Below are positions 10,000 through 20,062 of a DNA stretch of 64,000 nt, in pieces. Under the pieces are notes generated by a model that searched no databases, was not told where the DNA came from, and worked only from the letters and a program-made list of their open reading frames with translations. The DNA lies in contig CAOLHI010001832.1 of assembly GCA_948474755.1 (NCBI GenBank), forward strand, positions 62,001 through 126,000, written 5' to 3'. A program made the translations under genes and the position numbers. How positions within the stretch are numbered: the first letter of the stretch is position 1; every line of letters starts with the position of its first letter. This stretch comes from Ctenosaura bakeri (lineage: Eukaryota; Chordata; Lepidosauria; Squamata; Iguanidae).

Positions 10000-11567
10000 C
10001 AGATTAACATAAGCACATAGCATTCTGCACCCTCCGTAACTCCTTTACTTCCCGCTCCTGTCTCCTGTATGTTGACCTCTGATATTTGCTAAGGGCCAAA
10101 TGTGACACAAGGAAGGAAGGAAGGAAGGAAGGAAGGAAGGAGGAGCAGTAGCAGCAGTGAGGGTCCTTGGATGGAACTGGAAGTATTGCCTGAGGAAGAG
10201 AATTGAACCTTTTTCTACCCCAATATTGTTATTCCAGTCTTTAGCTTTCCTAAATTTGCTCTCTGCCTTGTTGTGAGAACCTCATATTCATGAGGTTTCT
10301 AAGAGCAGAATTTTATAGGTAATTACAGTTGACAGTTTTCTAAATCTTAACATGAACCAAGAAAAACAAGAAACATTGTAAAATTCTGAACTGGTCCACT
10401 GGTTCAACTATATTTGCTTGGTATCCATTCATCCATTGCTTACTGTTGGGCAATGCTGTCACACTGAAATAGTTTGTTGATGTTCAAGCACTTCATTAGG
10501 GTGGTTATGAGATTTCGTTTGTCCATGCTTTTTAATTAATTTAGGAGCCATATTCTCTTTTATTGTTGTTTTTCAAGTATTCATGCAAAGGGAATTTGTT
10601 AATGCTCTGAGCAGAGGGGATTTTATAGGTTGTTACATAGTAATGTGGCTCTTCATATCCCCAGGTTTGTTTTTATAGCAGCCGTCCAATAAAGGAAACT
10701 TGGCTGCAGTTAGGCTGGGGATAAGAAATCCCATACAGCAAAGATTATAATAACCAGAGCTAGAGGCTGAAAAAATAGCATAAGACCTTTCATTGTTTTA
10801 AAAAAAGCCAACACTGTAACATTCATTGCATAAAATACTTCACTGACTTAATTTTATTATCTTTGTCCACAGAAGGAGTTAACTTTTATGGTATAGAGAA
10901 CTGCTAGTGATTTTCTAACTAACAAAGGAAACAACTGTAGTACAAGAAGGCCCTCCCTCTTTTGACGCCCTATTATCTGACATCTTGCTCTTTTGAAGCT
11001 TCCAAATCAAGGACAAATTTCCACAATCTGATGGGAGTTCTGTTCTTTCATCTGTTCTTCTTGCCTATGGAGGGTCACTTGGAGCCACTTGCATGCGTGT
11101 GCTGCTTGCAAAGCAAGCTGAGAGTGGGGGAAAGGTGCTAAGTTGGCTGAGAGACTTTGCAAGCAGTGCACATGCAGTTGGTCCCAAGTGAGCTTCTATA
11201 AGTCCTTTGTGCTCCCTACAGTACAGTACATGGGTTCTATTTTTCAACCAGTTCTGTTTTCTGACAGTGCTCCTGTCCCTAACTTGTTAGATAAATGGGG
11301 AAAGCCTGCACAGATCTTTTCAAGTTGCTGTTTAAGATGTCTTGCCTTCTCCTGATTATACATGTTTGAAAGTGATATCATCACTATATATTACACTGTT
11401 CTCAAACTTGGGGAGGGGGCAAGAAAATTCAGTCTGCAAGTACAGAAAATGTGAAAATGGAACTGCAAGCCTCTGTGTGTGTGAATATGTGTGCTGTTGA
11501 GGATTGACTGGTCTCTATAAAAAAGCAAATCATCTTGCCCTGTTATGCCTTCCTCCAACCTAAGACA
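10000..11567. other. No gene seen; (GGAA)n microsatellite
   Basis: (GGAA)n occupies 10110-10141. The rest is AT-rich and mostly free of recognisable repeats, notably 10200-11000, so it may be old unique sequence. No coding motif was found. Confidence 0.55.
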
Positions 11568-11728
11568 CAGTTTAGGGAGGGGCATTTAGACTTCTCCGCC
11601 AGAGAGCTCTTTGGCCTCAGTAAACTACAAACCCTAGAATTTCACAGGATGTTGAAAGTGGAATAATAGCACAGAATAATAGCACTATAATAATAATAGT
11701 GCTATAACAGTGTAGTGCAGAAATGGCC
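11568..11728. mobile_element. Foldback MITE, 5'-truncated, with internal expansion
   Basis: It has the right part of the asymmetric type: GAGAGCTCTTTGGCCTCAG, then TGTTGAAAGTGGAATAATAG, then a GTGCAGAAATGGC end. An AATAATAGCAC motif has been duplicated near 11660-11705. Confidence 0.75.
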
Positions 11729-11808
11729 TTTATCTGTGGCTGTAGGGTGGGCTGTGTCCTTTTTCAAAGACTTCCAATTGGAGGGGTGTCAAGTCAAATC
11801 ATATTAAC

Positions 11809-12008
11809 ATTGTTGTTTTTGATGTGTGCCTTCAAGTCATTTTCAACTTATGGTGACCCTAAGGTGAACCTAGCATGGGGTTTTCTGGGGCTGAGAGTGT
11901 ATGATGTGCTCAAGGTCACCCAATGGGTTTTCATGGTTGAGTGGAGAATTGAACTCTGGCCTCCAGGATCCTAGTTCAATGCTCAAACCACTATACCATG
12001 CTACCCTC
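11809..12008 (-). repeat. Sauria-type SINE, minus strand
   Basis: It begins with GTGTGCCTTCAAGTC (the Bov-B-like tail, reversed), then CATGGGGTTTTCTGGGGCTG, and ends at the tRNA-like head (CTCAAACCACTATACCATGC). Confidence 0.85.
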
Positions 12009-14378
12009 CAAATTTTACAGATGAAAATAGTCATATATGTGGTCAAGCAACATCAAGATATGGTCAAGACGGCAAAAGTTATTAGTGAGGAAGAACATGC
12101 AAGCTAGGAGAGCCTGTAGCAGTTTGCTTTTGCCTGAACCTACTGGGAAGGGCAAGATTACACCTCATCCTCTCCTTCTGCTGAGTTAATTGGGTGCAAA
12201 TTACTCCACCTTGACCTCATTTGCAGCAACTCAAATAAGCAGAAGACAAAGTGGGGGAAGGGAAGGAGGCAAGAGAAATTGAAACATTTTAAAAGCATGT
12301 GAAAAAGTGAGATGAGAGAGGATTAGGTGGGAGTGTCCCTGCTAAATCAGGACAGCTGGAGTGTATGTATTAAACATAAAAAACAGGAACAAGGAAGAAT
12401 GGGAACCTTAAATTGTTCATCTGCAGTTGGCATCTGGATGAAGGACTGAGCAGCCCCACAAAACTCCCTGGTCACAGTCTTCCCAATCCTGGTAAGATAT
12501 TTTGTATTTCTCTTTCAGATATATTAACTATTTCTTAATTTCCTTCTATACAAAGAAATTGGTCCATAAAAAGTGTGTAGTGTCTTTATCCTCTTCTCTT
12601 TTCTCCCCCTGATGATACATTTCCTTCCTACTAGCAATACATGAGTGACCATCCCAAGTGGTAGGTCGATTAAATGGAATCCTATGTACCACTGCCTCCA
12701 TGGTGGATATGAGCTTTCTGATGGCAGTTCTTCTAAATATTTAAAAGAAATTAATTTTAAAAAAATCAACCAGCCAACCAGAGAACCCACTGTTGTTTAA
12801 AATCAAAAGTCACAGCCCAGACAAACTGAAGTCCTTTTGATTCATTGATTTCACTGAAAAAGAGCTGACTTCCTATTCCAGTCAGCCATTGAAGTCACAG
12901 GTCAGTAAACAAGTCCACAGAGCCTTGAGCAAGAGTTACCCAGCACCGTGAAGCAAGAAGATCCAAGCAGCAATTTCATTACACAGACAAATCTGGTCTG
13001 TAATGCATGTGCATGTGCATATCTATTGGAAAAGATAAATTTTGCAATATAACTCCCAGCATTCCCTATTGAATGATATTAGTCCAAGCAACGTTCCCAA
13101 GCACTGGCAGAAACATGGGATGAACTATAACAAGCCAGGTGTTTTGTCTCCCTAGCTCACTATTGCTTGCTCTGACTGGCAGCAGCTGTTCAGTAACTCA
13201 GGAAAACACGTTCTTTTACATCACTTATTTCTGGAACCCTGGGATGCTGGAGACTGAACCTGAGACCTGGTAAACCACATGGAGCTATGATCCCCTCTCA
13301 TACAATATTTTATGTTTTACACTGACTTGCATCAATTCAGAATGAAGTTGAGAAGCCATATATTTGAACACTTATGTGATCTCCCATCAGAACACTCTCT
13401 GAAGCCTGTTCAGCTTTGGATTCTACTTCAGAGGTGTCCCACTTCAGTTTAGAAATTTTGTGATTCTTTCTTAAACAACTTGATTCATTTCTGCATTTGG
13501 GATTTCTCCAAATCCCAAGAACACCTTTAGAATGTCTACATTATTCCAAGGTTAATACCTGAATGTTATTTACAATGTGGCCTCCAGAAAACAAGTATAT
13601 ATTTGACTGGTTGAACCTACGGCTTTAAGATTTAATTAGTGGAAGCCACTTCTCAATAGACCACTTAAGAATCAATGTAAGGGCTGAACGGTACCTTGAC
13701 TCCCTTGACCATATGCTATATTTGATAACGAAGAAATGTAAACATAGCATTCTTCCAGTTTAAATATGAATGTATCTTATTCTTTTTTGCCAGTTATGGT
13801 GAAAGCTCCATGGCCCCAGTCTAGCTGAAGTTAGTCGTGGCAAGCAGGGCATTTCTATGTACCAATTAATGGTGAAGGCAGAGATATGCTCTTGCCATGG
13901 TGGCGTAACGGTCATTGTATGCTACACTGACTCAGACCAGAAGGGAAGAGGGAAACTCTCTATTATTGTCAGTAACAGCTGTCAGTAGTACACAACCAGA
14001 GACTGGCAAAGGTACTTTTTTGGGGTAAAACTCCAGAAACTCCTAGCTTAGGGCATTCTGGGAGATGAAGTCCAAATAGTACCCTTTTCAAGTTCTGATC
14101 ATTACACTGGGCATAGCACTGGGATGCCCATGTACCTCATCATCTGAATGTTGGTCTTCCTGAGTTATCCCACATACTATGCTCTGTTATGTGGATGTGG
14201 GTGGGCTGGTTGCTGGTACAGGAGTGCTCTGCCTTGCTTTGGCTGTTTTGGCAGTGTACCACCAATGATTACATCAATTGCAGTGTTCTGGTTGAATATA
14301 CTGGGTAATCCACCAATGTAGCTGTAACAGCAGTGGAATACTATATGTTCTGCTAGTGTGGTGGAGCTTTTATCAAAT
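12009..14378. other. No gene seen; two worn hairpin repeats
   Basis: The sequence is mostly unremarkable. Old ACTCCCAGAATCC-type hairpin repeats lie at about 13040-13105 and 14012-14090. No coding motif was found. Confidence 0.5.
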
Positions 14379-14968
14379 TGTTACCCTGATCTCTGGGGGT
14401 CCCGGGAGGGACACCTAAATAACCAAACAACAACAACACTTTGGGGGAAATTAGCTGGAGCACTCACTAAAGCTAACAAGAGGCAGGGTAACTTAGCAGG
14501 ATCTTGCAACCCAGCGTCTGCGGTGTCAGGTCAGTCAAGCAGTCAGACGATTTAAAGTAATAGAAACAATGTTTTATTAAATACAGACAAATACTAAAGA
14601 CACCACAGTCACACAGCTAACTGGAGAATCGGAAATGGGGATTTTTAGAGGGAAGTGGGTGATACGACACCTGTCTCATAGTCCTGTAGTTTGACAGTGA
14701 CGTTGGGAAGCAGGGAAGAAGCTCAGTGTGGTTCACTGAGGGGATCTCGCCGAACAAAGCAGCAGCAAGGCGGTCTGGAACTCGGGAGCGATCCAAGGAG
14801 GGTCTTGGAATTAGGGGTTATTATAGGGTGAATTGTGATTGCAGGCCATACCTTAGTCGTTGAGAACAATGCGATTTAGGAGCGGGACAAAGCTTTGGAA
14901 AGGTCAGAATTTAGCATGACTGGCTTAGAGTCGAATTAACAATAGTGTAGCCAGTATGCAAATGCGGA
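14379..14968 (-). mobile_element. Truncated LTR, TGTTACC family
   Basis: It begins TGTTACCCTGATCTC and stays closely similar to 17128-17729, including a reversed polyadenylation signal in TGTTTTATTAA near 14570. It stops at ATGCAAATGCGGA, where half of a foldback MITE is joined, so about 300 bp are missing. The reversed AATAAA implies minus orientation. Confidence 0.85.
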
Positions 14969-15057
14969 TGGCCCCTCCCGAAACTGCAAGCCCCAGGATT
15001 CCATAGGATGTTGAAAGTGGAATCATAGCACTATAACAGTCTAGTGCAGAAATGGCC
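14969..15057. mobile_element. Half of a symmetric foldback MITE
   Basis: It starts at the palindrome centre (GGCCCCTCCC) and contains only the right arm, ending GTGCAGAAATGGC. The left arm is missing, and the truncated LTR abuts the break. Confidence 0.8.
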
Positions 15058-15167
15058 TATGACTTGCTAAAGGTCACTCAGTAGGCTTCCATGGCTAAGC
15101 AGTAATTCAAACCCTGGTCTCCAGAGTCGTAGTTCAACACTCAGCCCTCTACACTATGCTGCCCTCT
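15058..15167 (-). repeat. Truncated Sauria-type SINE, minus strand
   Basis: Only the head and part of the body remain: AAGGTCACTCAGTAGGCTTCC through GGTCTCCAGAGTCGTAG to the head at CTACACTATGCTG. The Bov-B-like tail is absent. Confidence 0.75.
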
Positions 15168-16734
15168 ATATTTGCAGGTTTCACTTTCCCGGATTTGATT
15201 ATTTGCGACTGTCTTCAACCCCTGCTCCCTCCACCTCAGGTGGTTCTTTTTCTGGGAAACTTTCCCTCTTGGTGGCTCTGATCAGGCCACACAGCCCTTT
15301 AAAACCCACCTCCTCCACCACCAGATGTTCTCTGGCCAGCTGAGTTTGACTTGAGGGCCAATTTCTCAGCACAACAAACTCTCTCCCAGTGCACTTCACA
15401 CACACCCTGGCAAGGAGACGGGAGAGAGAACAAGTACCGGGCCATTATGCCACCTACCTTCTCTTCCCTCTCCTTTCCGTGACCTGGCTTGGATCCTGGG
15501 TGTCTGGTTTCCCCATCATGCCTCAGCTGCCTCCCCCCAACACAAATATTTTCATATTTGAGATTTTTCAACTTTTATGGGAATCTTTTTCCCTAACCCC
15601 AGCAAGTATGGAGGGATGACTATACATCCTTAAATTTCTGCCTGGAGATAGATGAGCAATGTAAGGATAAGCTTTGGGACACATGAAGTGTCTATAGATG
15701 TCTCCCTTCCATTTTTCGTATATAAATTTTAAACTTTATCAGGTAATGCCATCTGATACAGTCTCTTCCTTTATGATCAGTTAATTAAAAAAAGTGGAAG
15801 GAATGGTGACAAAGAGAGACAGATGATTTGAAAAAATGTAAATACTAGAAAGGAAACAGCATGAAAATCAGAAAGCAATAATGAGAAATAGGAGAAGCAG
15901 AGGAGAGAAAGGGAGAAAGAAAGGGGGGAAATGTCAATAGCGTAATGTTATTCTGAGCTGTAGACCATAAAGTCTACGTGCAGCACTATTATACTGACCA
16001 TACTGGGTGTGATACTTTATGGGTAAGTTTACACCTATGGAAGATGAAAGACACTCACTTCCTCACTGCCTTTCATTTTCTTCTGGTCTCCGCCTAGTGT
16101 TCTTTCTGTAGGCACCTTCCTCCACAAACATCCTTTCCTCGACTCTGTAACCCACTTATCATATAGCTCTCAATGTAGGTGTTGTAAAATCAGTGTTTAT
16201 TTATTACACAAGTCTTCAAAAACAACAACAACAATGGTTAATATGCCCTTGGCAGCTGTGTTCTCCATTTCCGGTACACGAATCTGCCTTCTGATTGGAG
16301 AAAAACAGTCCTTAAGTCTTCTTGAAAACAGGAAACTGCTCTCCCTGCTTCCTGAAGTACAGGAACAGTTTCCTTGGCAACCCTTGAACAAAGAGAGCTG
16401 TTGTTAACCACTGGGGTGCCGTAACAGATACAATGGGAGGCAATAAATTATATGGCATTCCTATCTGGAAAGCCGGAATGAGTCTTTTTGTATACTCCCC
16501 ATTTGTCCTAAACACTCCATTTGTTTTTCCAGCAGTTCACTAGAAAGCTAAGAAAGACAGATTTAGTTTAGGTCATGTCCTTCCCCCTGTGACATGAAAT
16601 GTTATCTCTCTGTGGCTTTTTGTGGAGAGATTTCTGGCCCAATGAACTTAAAATCTAAATTTTAACAAGACGAGAAGATTTGCACACACACACATATATA
16701 CTGTCACATGTGATGCTTTCTCTAGCTGCTGTTT
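15168..16734. other. No gene seen
   Basis: Mixed-composition sequence with short open frames on both strands near 15200-15620 but no recognisable domain. A purine-rich patch lies at 15895-15930. No repeat family was recognised. Confidence 0.5.
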
Positions 16735-17321
16735 CATAGAATCATAGGGTTGGAAGATACCCCAGGGGCCATCCAGTCCAACCCCCTGCCATGCAGGAAC
16801 ACCCATCAAAGCATTCCCAATAGATGGCCATCCAGCCTCTGCTTAAAAACCTCCAAGGAAGGAGACTCCACTACACTCCGAGGCAGCATATTCTACTGCC
16901 GGACAGCCCTGACTGTCAGGAAGTTCTTCCTGAGGTTCAAGTGGAATCTCTTTTCCTGCAGCTTGAATCCATTGCTCCTTGTCCTAGTCTCTGGAGGGGC
17001 AGAGAACAAGTCCGCTCCCTCCTCAACATGACCTCCCTTCAAATATTTGAACATGGCTATCATGTCCCCTCTTAACCTTCTCTACTGCAGACTAAACATA
17101 CCCACCTCCCTAAGCTGTTCTTCATAGTGTTACCCTGATCTCTAGGGGTCCTGGGAGGGACAGCTAAATAACCAAACAACAACACAACTTAGGGGAAAAT
17201 TAGCAGAAGCACTCACTAAAGCTAACGAGGGGCAGGGTAACTTAGCAGGATCTTGCAACCCAGCGTCTACGGTGTCAGGTCAGTCAAGCAGCCAGATGGG
17301 TTAAAATAATAAAAATGATGT

Positions 17322-17327
17322 TTTATT
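17322..17327 (-). terminator. Polyadenylation signal of the solo LTR
   Basis: AATAAA on the minus strand, at the same relative position in the copies at 14379 and 24206. Confidence 0.6.
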
Positions 17328-17579
17328 AAGTACAGACATATATTAAAGACACCACAGTCACACAAATAACTAAGGAATCAGAGATTGACTTAGGAGTAGG
17401 GATTTTCAGAGGGAAATGGGTGATATGACACCTGTCTTGTAGTCCTGGACCTTGAGAGTGAAGTTGGGGTGCGATGAAGAAGCTCGGCGCGATTCGCTGA
17501 GGGGAGCTCGCCAAGAAGAGCAGTGGCAAGGCTGGATGGAACTCGGGAGCGATCCGAGGATGGTCTCAGAATCGGGGGG

Positions 17580-17586
17580 TTTTATA
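17580..17586 (-). promoter_or_regulatory. TATA box of the solo LTR
   Basis: TATAAAA on the minus strand, about 255 bases upstream of the reversed polyadenylation signal. Confidence 0.6.
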
Positions 17587-18279
17587 GGGTGAATTGTGAC
17601 TGCAGGCCATACCTTACTTGGTGAGAACAATGCAATTTAGGAGCGGGACAACGCTTTGGAAAGATCAGAATTTAGCATGATTGACTTAGAGCCGATTTAA
17701 CAATAGTGTTGCCAGTATGCAAATGCGGAGCGCTTAGTACAGCTTTGTAAGGCTACCTGCTCGGGGCCAGGCGCCTTTGTTAGTATAGCGCACAAGCAAA
17801 AGGGTGTTTGCCGGAGAGGTCCCTGAAGCCATGAACCGGCTCTGTTCTGCCTGCCTAGGTGGAGAAAGGAATGTCCAGCAATTATTCGCCTGTTTATGTG
17901 CTTGTCCGGAGGCCTCGCAAACACGTGGAGCGGGGTGGCAGAGGAAAGTCAAATGGTTTGATATCAAAACAATATCAAGTGCCATCTCCGGGTAGGCCAG
18001 GACTGCAGTAACAATAGGGCATGGCTTCCAGACCCTTTACCATTTTGGTCGCCCTTCTCTGGACACTTTCCAGCTTGTCAATATCCTTCTTGAATTGAGG
18101 TGCCCAGAACTGGACACAGTATTCCAAATGAGGCCTAACCAATGCAGAATAGAGTGGTACCATTACCTCCCTCGATCTAGACACCATATTCCTATTGATG
18201 CAACCAAGAATCGCATTGGCTTTCTTGGCTGCTGCATCACACTACTGACTCATGTTCAGCTTGTGATCTACCAAGACTC

Positions 18280-18762
18280 CTAGATCCCTTTCACACGTAC
18301 TGCTATCCAGCCATGTAGCCCCCATCCTATATTTGTGCATTCCATTTTTTTCTGCCCAGGTGTTGGACATTTCTCTCTGTTGAAATTCGTTTTGTTAGCT
18401 TTGGCCTTTTTGATTCTATCCTCTGGCGTATTAGCAACCCCTCCCAATTTGGTATCATCTGCAAGTTTGATCAGCATGCCCTCCACTCCTTCATCCAAGT
18501 CGTTGATGAAGATGTTGAATAGCACTGGGCCCAGGACAGAACCCTGTGGCACCCCACTAGTCACTTCTCTCCAGGATGAAAAGCAGACGTTGGCGATCAT
18601 CCTTTGGGTTCGGTCAGTCAACCAATTACAAATCCAACCAACAGTAGCCCTGTCCAGCCCACATTTTACTAGCTTCTTTGCAAGAATGTCATGGGGAACT
18701 TTGTCAAAGGCCTTACTGAGCTCAAGATATGCTACATCTACAGCATTCCCTTCATCTATCAA
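18280..18762 (-). pseudogene. CR1 reverse transcriptase fragment
   Basis: This 160-codon minus-strand frame carries reverse transcriptase motifs in order: [10 protein letters not shown] (palm), [14 protein letters not shown], then LADDTKLGG, a variant of the catalytic YADD box. It corresponds to the centre of CR1 ORF2 and lacks the endonuclease and fingers upstream. The frame is lost downstream in the 18280-18014 interval. It is a molecular fossil of CR1 retrotransposition, not a host gene. Confidence 0.9.
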
Positions 18763-18966
18763 GCTTGTAACCCTATCATAAAAAGAGATAAGTTGTGATG
18801 CTTTCTTTTCTCTTTTAAAAAATTTGGTTATTTTTGTATCTCCACTCTTGATTTTGGCGACTCTAGCCAGTCAGGGGTTCTCCAGTAAACAGGATGATGC
18901 TGAAACACTGCATAGTCAATTAAACTGGGCTCCATGATAATGTCACTATGGAGCAAGTCAACTGAG

Positions 18967-19166
18967 GCTATTTCTGCACTAGACTGTTATAATGCTGTTA
19001 CTCCACTTTCAACATCCTATGGAATTCTGGGGCTTGCAGTTTAGGGAGGGGGATTTAGAATTCTCAGCCAGAGACCTCTTTGCCCTCAGTAAACTACAAA
19101 CCCCAGAATTCCACAGGATATTGAAAGTGGAATAGCAGCACTATAACAGTCTAGTGTGGAAATCGC
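18967..19166. mobile_element. 200-bp foldback MITE, asymmetric type
   Basis: The ends are GCTATTTCTGCAC and GTGTGGAAATCGC. It contains the AATTCTCAGCCAGAGACCTCTTTG block that distinguishes the 200-bp type from the symmetric 178-bp type. The flanks are CTGAG and CTGAA. Confidence 0.85.
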
Positions 19167-19499
19167 CTGAAAATGAGGGAAATGCTTCCCTATTGTCAGA
19201 GTCTGCATATGCTCAGAAGAGATAATGGTGAAAACCAGTACTAGACATGTGGGCGATCTCAGCCTATCAGACTGAGAAGAAAATGGAATCTTTATACTAT
19301 ATAGCCAATCATTTTGAAATCACTGAGGGCAAACTGAATCAGGAAGGAGGGTGAAGAGAGAGAATGGGCAAGACAGGGCACTGTTAATGAAAAAAACTTT
19401 TCCCCAGGCAGTTTTTAAAAAGTGTCTGACAAGGGAGACAATACTGAAAATGTTGATGAAAAAGGGTCCTTTATTTTTTTATGTGTTGTGTCTCTCTGT

Positions 19500-19570
19500 G
19501 TTTGTGTGTATCTCACACACATGCACATCTGTCTGTCCGTCCATTCATCCATCTGTCTGTCCATTCATCC
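19500..19570. repeat. Degenerate (GTCT)/(CATC)-type simple repeat
   Basis: Runs of CTGTCTGTCC and CATTCATCC with point changes. Confidence 0.6.
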
Positions 19571-19614
19571 TGGCCTTGCATGAATTCCAGGAATCCCTAG
19601 TTTGATGTGGAGGC

Positions 19615-19871
19615 TTGTTTTTGTTGTGTGCCTTTAAGTCTTTTCTGACTTATGACAACCTTGAGGCTAACCTACCATGGGGTTTTCTTGGCAAGATTAT
19701 TTTTCAGAGGGTTTTTTTTTTGTGTGGCCACCATAGACTTCCTCTGAGGCTGAGAGAGTGTGATTTGCCCATGGTCACCCTGTAAGTTTCCACAGTCTGA
19801 ATGGGAATTTGAAGCCTGGTCTTTGGAGTCATAGTTCAATGCTCAAATCACTACACCATGCTGGCTGGCTC
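19615..19871 (-). repeat. Sauria-type SINE, minus strand
   Basis: Tail GTTGTGTGCCTTTAAGTC, body GGGGTTTTCTTGGCAAG and CCTCTGAGGCTGAGAGAG, head CTACACCATGCTGGCTGG. It is nearly full length. Confidence 0.85.
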
Positions 19872-19880
19872 TAGAGCTAG

Positions 19881-20057
19881 GCCATTTCCACGTTACACTG
19901 TTGTAGTGCTATTATTCCACTTTCAACATCCTGTGGAATTCTGGAGCTTGTAGTTTACTGCGGCCAAAGATGCCCTTCCCTAAACTGTAATTCTCAGGAT
20001 TCCATTGAATGTTGAAAGGAGAATAATAGCACTATAATAGTGTAGTGTGGAAATGGC
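19881..20057. mobile_element. Foldback MITE, asymmetric type, internally shortened
   Basis: The ends are GCCATTTCCACG and GTGTGGAAATGGC. The flanks GCTAG and ACTAG agree at four of five bases. Confidence 0.85.
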
Positions 20058-20062
20058 ACTAG

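Larger units (their letters stand above)
17128..18013 (-). mobile_element. Solo LTR (886 bp) with a 4-bp target duplication inside CR1
   Basis: It begins TGTTACC and ends GCAGTAACA, so the termini are inverted. ATAG flanks both sides (17124-17127 and 18014-18017), and removing the LTR restores continuous CR1 sequence. On the minus strand it has a TATA box and a polyadenylation signal in the expected order. No internal proviral sequence is present. Confidence 0.9.
16735..18779 (-). mobile_element. CR1 LINE, 5'-truncated, split by a solo LTR
   Basis: The CR1 lies on the minus strand in two blocks, 18779-18014 and 17127-16735, separated by the LTR at 17128-18013. The upstream block encodes part of the reverse transcriptase. 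The other holds the C-terminal region and the 3' end, with the CATAGAATCATAGGGTTGG signature of CR1. Coding frames are broken, so it is dead. Confidence 0.9.

Noticed and set aside
14379..18013. The LTRs at 14379 and 17128 as the two ends of one provirus
   Set aside because: They have the same orientation, but the second has its own ATAG duplication inside a continuous CR1, and the DNA between holds MITE, SINE and CR1 sequence rather than a proviral interior.
18335..18781. 148-codon plus-strand frame
   Set aside because: It is the shadow of the CR1 reverse transcriptase on the other strand.
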